DNA of 64,000 nucleotides, taken from positions 682,001 to 746,000 of the forward strand of contig NZ_CP019388.1 in the NCBI RefSeq assembly GCF_001971725.1, read 5' to 3'. Shown piece by piece: positions 1 through 8,433 of this stretch (position 1 is its first letter; each line of letters opens with the position of its first letter). The position numbers were made by a program, and so were the translations under genes. The notes beneath the pieces are model-generated. The model had not been told where the DNA came from. It did no database searches and saw only the letters and a program-made list of their open reading frames with translations. This DNA comes from Winogradskyella sp. J14-2 (lineage in GTDB: Bacteria; Bacteroidota; Bacteroidia; Flavobacteriales; Flavobacteriaceae).

Positions 1-1366
1 CTAAAGAGCCTTCGTCGAGCTTGCAGTATTCTCGTATTTGCTTGGTGTTCATCTGTGCGTTATAATGCACATTCTCTAAATTGGCAAAGCGTTTGGTTTG
101 TAATTCTCTTGCAGCAGTAACGCGTTTTCTAATATCGACTGAGGCCTCTCCTTTTCGGTCATCGGATAACTTTTCAAAAGGCACTGGAGTGACTTCAATA
201 TGTATATCAATTCGATCTAACAAAGGCCCTGAAATCTTACTCATATAGCGTTGCATTTCGGCAGGACTTGAGGTTACTGGCGCATCAGGATCATTAAAAT
301 AACCACCTGGACTTGGGTTCATACTGGCCACCAACATAAACGAACTTGGATAGGTCACTGTAAATTTTGCTCTGGAAATCGTGACTTCTCTATCCTCAAG
401 AGGTTGACGCATCACTTCTAAAACTTCACGCTTAAATTCTGGCAACTCATCTAAAAACAAAACTCCATTATGCGATAATGAAATTTCACCAGGTTGTGGA
501 TAACTACCACCTCCGACTAAAGCGACGTTTGAAATGGTATGATGAGGACTACGAAACGGTCGTTGCGCCATCAATCCTGTATGGTCTTTTACGCGACCAA
601 CGACAGAATGTATCTTGGTAGTTTCCAATGCTTCATGCAATGTCATTGGTGGCAGAATACTTGGCAAACGCTTTGCCAACATCGTTTTACCAGAACCTGG
701 TGGACCAATAAGGATAATATTATGACCACCTGCTGCTGCAATTTCCATACAGCGTTTTATACTTTCTTGGCCTTTAACATCTGCAAAATCAAATTCAGGG
801 AAATCCAGGTTTTTATAAAATTCCTCTCGTGTATTGATGATGGTTTGTTTTAAGGTTTCATTTTTATCAAAATGATTAATGACTTGCTTTATATTGTCGA
901 CACCGTAAACCTTAAGATCATTTACGATTGCTGCTTCTTTGGCATTTTGACTTGGCAAAATAAATCCTTTAAAACCTTCTTCTCTAGCCTTTACAGCAAT
1001 TGGTAATGCACCTTTAATAGGCTGCAAACTGCCATCTAAAGACAACTCTCCCATAATGAGATAGTCGTCTAAATTTTCAGCTTTAATTTGATTAGATGCT
1101 GTTAAAATTCCAACGGCCAAAGTTAAATCGTAAGCCGAGCCTTCTTTACGCAAATCGGCTGGTGCCATGTTAATGGTAATCTTCTTTCCTGGAATTCTAT
1201 AACCGTTATTTTGCAAGGCTGCCGCGATACGGTAATTGCTCTCCTTTATGGCATTATCTGGAAGTCCGACCAAATGGTAACCTACACCTTTATCTACATT
1301 GACTTCTACAGTAATCGTTGTGGCTTCCACACCAAAAACGGCACTTCCAAAAACTTTTTTGAGCAT
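1..1366 (-). CDS. YifB/ComM-family Mg-chelatase-like AAA+ ATPase (3' end outside window)
   Basis: The reading frame starts at an ATG at 1364-1366 and runs off the left edge, so only about 455 N-terminal residues are present. It begins MLKKVFGSAVFGVEA, the typical YifB/ComM start, with a Lon-like (ChlI) N-terminal domain over roughly residues 1-170. The AAA+ core follows, with a Walker A GPPGSGKT near residue 220 and a Walker B LFLDELPEF near 302. The family includes ComM, a hexameric helicase that aids branch migration of incoming DNA in natural transformation. A role in DNA uptake here is inferred from the family only, because no other competence gene is nearby. Confidence 0.93.
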   Translation of the reverse strand, partial: MLKKVFGSAVFGVEATTITVEVNVDKGVGYHLVGLPDNAIKESNYRIAAALQNNGYRIPGKKITINMAPADLRKEGSAYDLTLAVGILTASNQIKAENLDDYLIMGELSLDGSLQPIKGALPIAVKAREEGFKGFILPSQNAKEAAIVNDLKVYGVDNIKQVINHFDKNETLKQTIINTREEFYKNLDFPEFDFADVKGQESIKRCMEIAAAGGHNIILIGPPGSGKTMLAKRLPSILPPMTLHEALETTKIHSVVGRVKDHTGLMAQRPFRSPHHTISNVALVGGGSYPQPGEISLSHNGVLFLDELPEFKREVLEVMRQPLEDREVTISRAKFTVTYPSSFMLVASMNPSPGGYFNDPDAPVTSSPAEMQRYMSKISGPLLDRIDIHIEVTPVPFEKLSDDRKGEASVDIRKRVTAARELQTKRFANLENVHYNAQMNTKQIREYCKLDEGSL

Positions 1367-1394
1367 AAATGATTGATTTGGATAAATCTACAAA

Positions 1395-2354
1395 TTAAAG
1401 TTGATTTACAAAATCCAAAGCACGTTTCTCATTATAATACACATTCCCTTTGTTAATAAAACCTACATGCCCACCATATTTTGGCATTTCTAAATAAAGA
1501 TTAGGGTTTTGTTTTGCTTCTTTTACAGGATAGCATTCTGCAGATAAAAACGAATCGTTAAGCGAGTTGATAATTAGGGTTGGAATGGTAATGTTTGGTA
1601 AATATTGCAAACTGCTAGCTTGTTCATAATAATCTAAGGCATTTTTAAATCCATGTGCTTTAGAAGTATAGGCATCATCAAAATCGATTAAGGTTTTAAT
1701 AGCATTAAAATCGGTAACTGAAATATCTTGCGGAAACTGCTCTAGCTTGGGTTTTAACTTATCCTTAAGATGTGCCAAAAACCTGATGGCATAGTGTTTA
1801 TTTTTTAAACTCATCAACGCATCGCAAGAGCCTTTTAGATGACATGGTGACGACACAGCAACAATGGCTTTTAATTCTTTTGGTAATTGTTCACGCTCAC
1901 CCGAATACTTTAAAGCCATGTTAGCGCCAAGACTGATGCCTTTGATATAGATTTCAGAATATTGGCCTTTTGTTAAAATATGCTGAATAACAGCTTCGAG
2001 ATCTTCTGTCGCTCCCGAATGGTAACTTCTAAACAAGCGATTAGGTTCACCACTACAACCTCTAAAATTCACCGCGCAGGCATCAATATCTTTTTCATTA
2101 AATAATTTTGCCGTTCCCGTAATGTAAGGTCTTTGGGCATGGCCTTCCAAACCATGTAATAAAACGATGACTTTATGCGATGGTTTTTCGGAATAGCTCC
2201 AATCTAAATCCAAGAAGTCTCCATCTTCTAAAGTGATGCGTTCTCTGGTTTGCATTACTCCATTAACGCGTCTTGCTAATCCAGAAAATACCGTGGACAC
2301 AAAACTTTTCTTTGCCCAAAATGGTGGTTTATATGTGGATTCTATTATTGGCAT
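1395..2354 (-). CDS. YheT-like alpha/beta hydrolase
   Basis: A 319-residue alpha/beta-hydrolase of the YheT/ABHD1-3 group. LLHGLEG near residue 65 supplies the oxyanion region, and the nucleophile elbow GISLGAN near 140 carries the catalytic Ser. The acid is likely the Asp in NSLNDSF near 267 and the base the His in GGHVGF near 296. There is no signal peptide, so it is probably cytoplasmic. The substrate is unknown; relatives act on acyl esters. It lies 28 bp downstream of yifB on the same strand and is separated from the next upstream gene by a palindromic repeat. Confidence 0.88.
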   Translation of the reverse strand: MPIIESTYKPPFWAKKSFVSTVFSGLARRVNGVMQTRERITLEDGDFLDLDWSYSEKPSHKVIVLLHGLEGHAQRPYITGTAKLFNEKDIDACAVNFRGCSGEPNRLFRSYHSGATEDLEAVIQHILTKGQYSEIYIKGISLGANMALKYSGEREQLPKELKAIVAVSSPCHLKGSCDALMSLKNKHYAIRFLAHLKDKLKPKLEQFPQDISVTDFNAIKTLIDFDDAYTSKAHGFKNALDYYEQASSLQYLPNITIPTLIINSLNDSFLSAECYPVKEAKQNPNLYLEMPKYGGHVGFINKGNVYYNEKRALDFVNQL

Positions 2355-2383
2355 TTTTTAGTAATCAGCGATTATTTCTAATA

Positions 2384-2483
2384 GTCACTTCGAGTGATTC
2401 CGAAGTATGAGGAATTGTATCGAGAAGTCAAGAAATTAAGTTCTCGATACAAAATTGCCAAAAGCAATTTCACTTGAACTGAC
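2384..2483. repeat. Palindromic intergenic repeat, family A (copy 1)
   Basis: The element opens with GTCACTTCGAGTGATT and closes with the inverted form ending CACTTGAACTGAC. Inside is a second inverted pair, TATCGAGAA and TTCTCGATA. The same outer and inner arms recur at 9762-9900, and a half copy lies at 47508-47548. It fills the gap between two co-directional hydrolase genes. Confidence 0.8.
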
Positions 2484-2493
2484 GTTTATTATT

Positions 2494-4377
2494 TTACTTA
2501 AGTATATTAAACTCAATAGACGAGTCATTAAATACCTTGTGCGTCTGCACTTTAAAGTCTGATTCTTTCGCTTCAAAAATATTATCTACATACGTCTGAG
2601 GATTAGCATCTATGTAAGGGAAGAATGTACTTTGCACTTGCACCTGAATCTTATGTCCTTTTTTAAACGTATGAAACACATCTTGCAACTTAATATTGAC
2701 TGCTGTCTTTTTATTTGGCACAAAAGGTTCTGGTGTTTCCATACTATTTCTAAAACGACCTCGTAACACTTCGCTGCGTACCATCATGTGGTAATTGCTC
2801 AATTTTAAATGATCTTGCACATCGTCAGTGTTCTCAGTATCTGCAGGAAACACGTCGATTACTTTTACAATCCAGTCAGCTGCAGTTCCTGTGGTTGACA
2901 CATTCAACTTTGCTAAAATATCACCTGCAAGCGTCATATCATTTTCTAAAACTTCGGTTTCAAACGTCAATACATCAGGACGTCTTGATGCAAAACGTTG
3001 ATCGTCAGTCATGAATTTTCGTGGTGTGAATCCAACCTTGATGTCTTCAGTGTATGGCACTGGTTTCTTTGGATCGCTTATAAAATCTGAAGTTGCGATA
3101 TTTCTTGTAGCTCGCTGAGTTAAGCGCTCGTAAGGCTGTAAAAAGTAACTTTCTTTAGCTGTGTTTTGTGGTGGCCAAGTTTCAAAAGATTGCCAAGTTT
3201 TTGTACCAGTGTTAAACATGTGTGCTTCTGGCAATCCCGTGTTGCCATCGCCTTCACCTTTTAAGAAATGATTAAAGAATTTTGTTTCGATTTCTTTTTG
3301 AAAATAGTCTGAAATACCATCTCCAAAATGAATATTACCCACAACTTGACGTTCTTTAGTTCTTGCCCAATCTCCATGACTCCAAGGTCCGAAAACTAGT
3401 GTGTTATAATTATCGCTATTGTTTTCAATGCTTTCATAGGTATTATAAGGACCATACAAATCTTCAGCATCAAATTGTCCGCCCACAATCATTGTTGCAG
3501 GTTTTATATCCTTTAAATGCTGAATAATACCTCTACTTTTCCAAAAATCATCGTAAGTAACATGTGTTTTTAATTGTTCCATAAACACATTGGTGCTGTC
3601 GTAAAATTTATTCAACTTGCTTAATGGCATATGATCTAAGAAAAACTGATGTTGATCTTCTGTACCTAAATCTGGAAATTTGTACCATGATTCTGTTGTT
3701 GGTGTATCCTTCATATAACCAAAAACCGACGTTGCCCTCCAGTAACTCAATAAATAGGCTCCATTATGAATAAAATCATCAAAAAAGAAATCGCCAATAC
3801 AGGCTTGTGGTGATGCTGCTTTTAAAGCTGGATGCGCATCTAAAAGCGAATACGTGGTATAAAATCCAGGATATGAAATACCGTAAGTTCCAACCTTGCC
3901 ATTATTATTTTCAACATTATTGACTAACCATTCAATAGTATCGTAGGTGTCACTAGCCTCATCGGTTTCATTACCTGTTTTATTTGGTATGTAAGCACGC
4001 ATATTATCGTAAACTCCTTCACTATTCCAGCGACCACGAACATCTTGATACACCATGATGTTACCTTCTTCCATTAGGTATTTATTTGGTCCTATTTTAT
4101 TCCTAAACTCATCTTCTCCGTAAGGTCGGCAACTGTAAGGAGTACGCATCATTAAGATTGGGTAGGTCTTAGATGTATCTTTAGGTGAATAGATTGTTGT
4201 ATGTAATTTAATACCATCTCTCATGGTAATCATCACCTCTTTTTTGATGTAATTATCCTTTACAAAAGTATCTTCTGCTTTTTCAGTTTCAGGATTTTCG
4301 AGTGCTTGGTGTTTTTCGTCTTTGCAATTAACTAAAACTAAAAAGAGTAATAAAACAAGGGTGAAATTCTTAATCAT
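2494..4377 (-). CDS. CocE/NonD-family hydrolase lipoprotein (X-Pro dipeptidyl-peptidase-like)
   Basis: A 627-residue serine hydrolase of the CocE/NonD family, whose members cleave acyl esters or X-Pro peptides. A hydrophobic leader with Cys18 followed by Lys-Asp-Glu suggests a Bacteroidota lipoprotein. The N-terminal alpha/beta-hydrolase domain has the nucleophile Ser168 in GISYPG, an Asp in GGQFDAED and a His in GPWSHGDW. The C-terminal part, from about residue 420, matches the jelly-roll X-Pro C domain. The length is normal for the family. The likely location is the cell envelope, acting on peptides or esters; the exact substrate is unknown. Confidence 0.9.
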   Translation of the reverse strand: MIKNFTLVLLLFLVLVNCKDEKHQALENPETEKAEDTFVKDNYIKKEVMITMRDGIKLHTTIYSPKDTSKTYPILMMRTPYSCRPYGEDEFRNKIGPNKYLMEEGNIMVYQDVRGRWNSEGVYDNMRAYIPNKTGNETDEASDTYDTIEWLVNNVENNNGKVGTYGISYPGFYTTYSLLDAHPALKAASPQACIGDFFFDDFIHNGAYLLSYWRATSVFGYMKDTPTTESWYKFPDLGTEDQHQFFLDHMPLSKLNKFYDSTNVFMEQLKTHVTYDDFWKSRGIIQHLKDIKPATMIVGGQFDAEDLYGPYNTYESIENNSDNYNTLVFGPWSHGDWARTKERQVVGNIHFGDGISDYFQKEIETKFFNHFLKGEGDGNTGLPEAHMFNTGTKTWQSFETWPPQNTAKESYFLQPYERLTQRATRNIATSDFISDPKKPVPYTEDIKVGFTPRKFMTDDQRFASRRPDVLTFETEVLENDMTLAGDILAKLNVSTTGTAADWIVKVIDVFPADTENTDDVQDHLKLSNYHMMVRSEVLRGRFRNSMETPEPFVPNKKTAVNIKLQDVFHTFKKGHKIQVQVQSTFFPYIDANPQTYVDNIFEAKESDFKVQTHKVFNDSSIEFNILK

Positions 4378-4466
4378 ATTTAGGCTGGTTTTTTTGAAAG
4401 GTTTAAAGATAGTGAGATTGTTAGACTTTTAGATGATTAGATTTATTAGACGTAGATGTTTATGAT

Positions 4467-6146
4467 TTAATTAACACTCAAATCTGTAAACTTAAACGTA
4501 CCACCATCAAACAGACCTTTATCACTCAGTTTTAAAGACGGAATCACCAACAAAGCCATAAACGACAAACTCATATATGGCGCATGAAGTGTGGCGCCTA
4601 ATTGTTTTGCCATTTGATCTAATTCTGAATACTGTTTTCCAATGGTCTCAGCGTCTTTATCGCTCATAATACCAGCAACAGGCAATGCCACTACTTTTTG
4701 CTCTGTATTACTTACAGCACAAATACCACCTTCATTTTCAATTATAAGATTAACTGCTTTGCAAATGGCATCATCAGAGACTCCAACTGCAATGATATTG
4801 TGGGAATCGTGACCAACAGAACTTGCAATTGCACCTTCTTTTAGTCCAAAATTTTTGATGAAGGCTATTGCTGGTTTTTCGTTTTGGTAACGGTTAACCA
4901 CAGTCATTTTTAAGATGTCATTTTCTGTGTTTGAAACTAGATTACCTTCTTTAATAGTAGCATCTTCAATGATTTGATTGGTAACCAATTCTCCATCTAG
5001 ACATTCTATGACTCTTATTTTTGGATGTTTAGATGACTTAGACACTTCGACTGCGCTCAGTGTGACATCGCCTGATGACTCTTTATTAGTTTCAACCTTA
5101 AAATCTTCAACTGTTTTTTTGCTCGTATTAAAATTGTTTAGGTTTTCGAAATTGACATGTTGTATTTTAGATTCTCCATGATCGTAAACCAATTCGCCAT
5201 TGATATAGGTTTGAAGGGTTTTAAAATTGGTTAAGTCTTCAACCACAATACAATCTGCTGTATCACCAACTTGCAACAAACCAACATCTAAATTATAATG
5301 CTTAACAGGATTAACACAAGCAGCCTGAAGGACTTTAAAAATGTCATTGTCTTTATCTACTGCTCTTGCACAAAGTTGATTAATGTGTCCGACCAGCAAA
5401 TCATCTGGATGCTTATCATCACTGCAAAACATCATGTTTTGATAATGCTCGTCTAGCAAGCCTATTAATGCTTCAAAATTTTTGGCTGCACTACCTTCTC
5501 TTATGATGACTTTCATACCTTTTTGAAGTTTTTCCAAACCTTCCTCATAGGTAAAACACTCATGATCTGTAGAAATACCTGCAAAAATGTATTTGGTTAA
5601 ATCTTCACCTCGTAAACCTGGTGCATGACCATCGATTGGCTTGTTGTAGTGTTTTGCCCATTCTATTTTCTTAAGTACTTCAGCATCATCGTAAATGACG
5701 CCAGGATAATTCATTAGCTCTGCCAAATACTTAATATCTGGATTTGACATTAATCTTTTTATGTGATCAGAATCTATAACAGCTCCAGCCGATTCAAAAC
5801 TTGTAGCTGGCACGCAAGAGGGAGCACCAAAATTGAATTTAAAAAGCGTTTGCTTTCCGTTTTCTATCATAAATTCCACACCTTTTACACCAAGCACATT
5901 GGCTATTTCGTGAGGATCGGAAACTGTGGCTACTGTACCATGTTTTACAGCGACTTTGGCAAATTCTGATGGTACTAACATTGAGCTTTCTATGTGAATA
6001 TGTGCATCTACAAAACCTGGTAAGATGTAGTGGTTTTCTATACAGTCGTTTTTTTCAATGGATTTAATCTTACCATTTTCTATGGTGATTTCTCCTTTGT
6101 AGATACTGCGGTTTTGGATATCTACGATGTTTCCTTTTAGTGTCAT
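4467..6146 (-). CDS. ade: Adenine deaminase
   Basis: A 559-residue amidohydrolase converting adenine to hypoxanthine and ammonia in purine salvage. Metal-binding His49 and His51 lie in [10 protein letters not shown]. Other family signatures are [18 protein letters not shown] and [11 protein letters not shown], and the C-terminal domain contains SSVGHDSHN. Residues about 355-372 ([15 protein letters not shown]) look foreign: they are encoded by a palindromic repeat element at 5042-5067 that lies between the catalytic and C-terminal domains. The rest aligns normally from memory of the family. The ATG start leaves a short leader downstream of another repeat copy. Confidence 0.95.
   Translation of the reverse strand: MTLKGNIVDIQNRSIYKGEITIENGKIKSIEKNDCIENHYILPGFVDAHIHIESSMLVPSEFAKVAVKHGTVATVSDPHEIANVLGVKGVEFMIENGKQTLFKFNFGAPSCVPATSFESAGAVIDSDHIKRLMSNPDIKYLAELMNYPGVIYDDAEVLKKIEWAKHYNKPIDGHAPGLRGEDLTKYIFAGISTDHECFTYEEGLEKLQKGMKVIIREGSAAKNFEALIGLLDEHYQNMMFCSDDKHPDDLLVGHINQLCARAVDKDNDIFKVLQAACVNPVKHYNLDVGLLQVGDTADCIVVEDLTNFKTLQTYINGELVYDHGESKIQHVNFENLNNFNTSKKTVEDFKVETNKESSGDVTLSAVEVSKSSKHPKIRVIECLDGELVTNQIIEDATIKEGNLVSNTENDILKMTVVNRYQNEKPAIAFIKNFGLKEGAIASSVGHDSHNIIAVGVSDDAICKAVNLIIENEGGICAVSNTEQKVVALPVAGIMSDKDAETIGKQYSELDQMAKQLGATLHAPYMSLSFMALLVIPSLKLSDKGLFDGGTFKFTDLSVN
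5042..5067. repeat. Palindromic repeat element inside ade, read in frame
   Basis: The plus strand reads ACACTTCGACTGCGCTCAGT followed by GTGACA, with ACACT and AGTGT arms. The same type of element lies between genes at 6159-6186. On the ade strand it encodes DVTLSAVEV without a stop or frameshift. Confidence 0.85.
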
Positions 6147-6158
6147 AAATAATAATGA

Positions 6159-6186
6159 GACTTCTCGACTGCGCTCGAAGTGACAG
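6159..6186. repeat. Palindromic repeat element, intergenic sister of the copy in ade
   Basis: The sequence GACTTCTCGACTGCGCTCGA plus AGTGACAG has ACTTC and GAAGT arms and shares the TCGACTGCGCTC core with the element at 5042-5067. It lies in the 44-bp gap between ade and tilS. Confidence 0.85.
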
Positions 6187-6190
6187 CAGA

Positions 6191-7525
6191 TTAATCTTTT
6201 AGTTCTATTTTTAAAATTTTCTTGGTTTGGCCTGTCACTTTAAAGCGCTCATCTGCTCTTCTTCCGACAATCCAAACGATTTTATTTTCAGACGTTAAAA
6301 CCCAAGTATTCTCTTTTTCTATTGGTGTTAACTTTTCATCTTTTAGGTATTTACTTACTTTCTTTTTTCCTTTCATACCAATAGGATAAAAAACATCTCC
6401 TGTTTGCCATGGTCTGAGTTCTAACGGATATTTTAGCTTTTCTAAATCCACATAAACTGTGGTTTGAGTATTATCTTTTAAAGCATCCGACTCATCAAAA
6501 AACAAAATACCTCTTGGTGTTTGCACTTGTCCTGCTTTGATATCTGACTTAGTCAAGGACAACCCGCTTTGAGATTCTGAAACAAGTTCAGAATGACAAT
6601 TTGTTAGGATTAGAAATTCGCGATGTTTGGTAAGTTTATGTGTGCTTGAAGTTACATACTTTCCTGTTTCAGCATCAAGCAAATTAACAACATCATTCCA
6701 TGCTGAAAACCCATAATCCTTAAACATTTCAAACAAGTAAGCCTTAGGATTATTTACTTTTTTAAACTCTGAAACTTTAAACGTTATATGATTTTCATCT
6801 ATATCTGTTATGGCTCTTTTAGCCACAGCATTTAGACTTTCTTCAACGATATCTGCAGTATCATTTAAATACTTTAATGTATTCTGAAAACTATCTAATA
6901 ATTGCGGATTAATTTCCTTAAGAATCGGCACTACATCGTGACGCAATTTGTTTCTTAGATATTTTCGGGATGTATTACTTAGATCTTCTCGCCATGTAAT
7001 GTGTTCTGCTTTTGCATAAGCTTCAATAATTGCTCTAGAAAATGGCAATAAAGGCCTTGCAATATTGTCATTTAGTGCTGGGATTCCTGTTAAACCGTTA
7101 AGTCCTGTACCTCTGGTGAAGTTGATTAAAAACGTTTCGAGATTATCATCTGCGTGATGCGCTGTTAAGATGTAATCGAAGTTTAGCTGTTGCGCTAATT
7201 CAGAAAACCAATCATATCGCAACTCACGCGCTGCCATCTGAATAGAACATTTGTTTTCTTCAGCATAGACTTCCGTATCAAAATTCTGAATAAAAACTTC
7301 AACATTTAACTGCTCACCTAGTTCCAAAACAAAAGCTTCGTCTACGTCACTTTCCTTTCCTCTTAAATTAAAATTGCAGTGTGCTAAGGCAAAATTAAAA
7401 TTGAGTTTGTGGCACAAATACGCAAGCACCACACTGTCTATTCCGCCAGAAATAGCAATGACATTACGAGCGTTTTTAAGGAAAGGGAAATGCTCCTCAA
7501 TATGGCTTTTGAAAGACTCTAGCAT
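6191..7525 (-). CDS. tilS: tRNA(Ile)-lysidine synthase
   Basis: TilS ligates lysine to cytidine 34 of the tRNA(Ile) that reads AUA, an essential step for decoding. The PP-loop SGGIDS is at residues 26-31, followed by [12 protein letters not shown] and [14 protein letters not shown], the conserved catalytic region. The C-terminal substrate-binding domain ends in [15 protein letters not shown] chose the ATG at 7525 because a TATCTTTA -7-like box at 7530-7537 precedes it by four bases; a frame five codons longer to 7540 is possible. Residues about 309-320 ([10 protein letters not shown]) come from a repeat element inserted before the C-terminal domain. Confidence 0.95.
   Translation of the reverse strand: MLESFKSHIEEHFPFLKNARNVIAISGGIDSVVLAYLCHKLNFNFALAHCNFNLRGKESDVDEAFVLELGEQLNVEVFIQNFDTEVYAEENKCSIQMAARELRYDWFSELAQQLNFDYILTAHHADDNLETFLINFTRGTGLNGLTGIPALNDNIARPLLPFSRAIIEAYAKAEHITWREDLSNTSRKYLRNKLRHDVVPILKEINPQLLDSFQNTLKYLNDTADIVEESLNAVAKRAITDIDENHITFKVSEFKKVNNPKAYLFEMFKDYGFSAWNDVVNLLDAETGKYVTSSTHKLTKHREFLILTNCHSELVSESQSGLSLTKSDIKAGQVQTPRGILFFDESDALKDNTQTTVYVDLEKLKYPLELRPWQTGDVFYPIGMKGKKKVSKYLKDEKLTPIEKENTWVLTSENKIVWIVGRRADERFKVTGQTKKILKIELKD
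6571..6598. repeat. Palindromic repeat element inside tilS, read in frame
   Basis: The plus strand reads GAGATTCTGAAACAAGTTCA then GAATGACA, with TTCTGAA and TTCAGAA arms. On the coding strand it is read as CHSELVSES. Related sequences lie between genes at 38802-38889 and 59176-59244. Confidence 0.85.
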
Positions 7526-7529
7526 AGTG

Positions 7530-7537
7530 TAAAGATA
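7530..7537 (-). promoter_or_regulatory. Candidate -7 element of tilS, nearly leaderless
   Basis: TATCTTTA on the minus strand is one mismatch from the Bacteroidota consensus TAnnTTTG. Only four bases separate it from the tilS ATG, so transcription would begin at or next to the start codon. Confidence 0.45.
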
Positions 7538-7631
7538 CAATAATGTACTACTCTAACAATTACGTTAAAATGATAAAAATCATGTGGAAATACTTTCTTT
7601 ATTGGTAACTTTAAAGAACTAATATAAAACT

Positions 7632-8327
7632 ATGGTTATGAGCACTTTTAAAGAACTGTCATCAAAATCTGCACAAACCGCTTTTGATAAAAAAGTACTT
7701 TCTGCAGTGCCGCATCTACATCCTTATGTAAAGCATAGAATTTACATCGCAGAATCTACAGGTATTTTGCCTAAAAATATGTACTCGTCTAATGGCATTA
7801 TAGACGAATGCATCATAGAATTATATACCAATGGTTTTAATATTGAAGCTGAGCGTATGGCTGTTAGGTTAGAGCTTTTTAAATTGGTGGATAATTACAT
7901 GAACGAACTTTTTAAAAAAGAAGTATTTCATAAAAACACTATTAGCACAGATGAGATTAGAAAGCGAGAAATTGCCAAACTTGGTGAAGACTATACTATT
8001 GATGCTGATTTAGATTTAATCTTAAATACAGAACTCAATGATATTTCTTACAGGCAAGATATGGATAACGAATTATACTTGTACGAGGACAAAGAAACTT
8101 CTATCCTAAGAGCTTTTGAACTTGAAAATCTAACCAAAACCCAATCTCCAAAAGTATTTGGTCGTTTTTACAGTTGGCTACCAATCAATATTTCCAACAT
8201 CGTGGATTTATATATTTTTGGAAATCTTGATTTTGAGGATATTGCTAAAATTAAAAATATAGCAACCTCTCGCGTTGAGCTCATTTTTGATAGAGTAAAA
8301 AAGAGTTTTAGAAGTCATTTGGAATAA
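7632..8327 (+). CDS. Hypothetical protein with sigma-region-4-like C-terminus
   Basis: A 231-residue protein without signal peptide or membrane segment, rich in Lys, Glu and Asp. I do not recognise a named family. The last 45 residues (IVDLYIFGNLDFEDIAKIKN, then IATSRVELIFDRVKKSF) resemble the helix-turn-helix of sigma-70 region 4, in which IAKIKNIATSRVE would be the recognition part. The frame opens with ATG GTT ATG; either Met at 7632 or 7638 could start. It is monocistronic, divergent from tilS, and followed by a degenerate repeat. A regulatory role is inference only. Confidence 0.8.
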   Translation: MVMSTFKELSSKSAQTAFDKKVLSAVPHLHPYVKHRIYIAESTGILPKNMYSSNGIIDECIIELYTNGFNIEAERMAVRLELFKLVDNYMNELFKKEVFHKNTISTDEIRKREIAKLGEDYTIDADLDLILNTELNDISYRQDMDNELYLYEDKETSILRAFELENLTKTQSPKVFGRFYSWLPINISNIVDLYIFGNLDFEDIAKIKNIATSRVELIFDRVKKSFRSHLE

Positions 8328-8337
8328 GTTTTTTAAA

Positions 8338-8425
8338 GCTGATAGATTGTTAGACGCTTAGATTTGTTAGACAATGTTGCAATTAGAACTTATCTAAAGA
8401 TCTAAGAGCCTAACTTTCTAGTTGT
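8338..8425. repeat. Degenerate TTAGAC/CTAAG-rich intergenic repeat
   Basis: The stretch holds several variants of TTAGAC and CTTAGAT, then the inverted forms ATCTAAG and GTCTAAA. A similar run (GTTAGACTTTTAGATGATTA) lies at about 4420-4455. It separates convergent genes and may act as a weak bidirectional hairpin. Confidence 0.5.
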
Positions 8426-8433
8426 CTAAATAT

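Noticed and set aside
539..853. Plus-strand open frame inside the yifB gene
   Set aside because: It is a shadow of the minus-strand yifB frame; the peptide has no recognisable family and unlikely composition.
2384..2483. Possible CRISPR array
   Set aside because: There are only two or three dispersed copies with palindromic arms and no regular spacers or cas genes.
7610..7657. Direct repeat TTTAAAGAACT before and inside the 7632 gene
   Set aside because: Only 11 bases in AT-rich DNA and partly coding; chance or a small duplication is enough to explain it.
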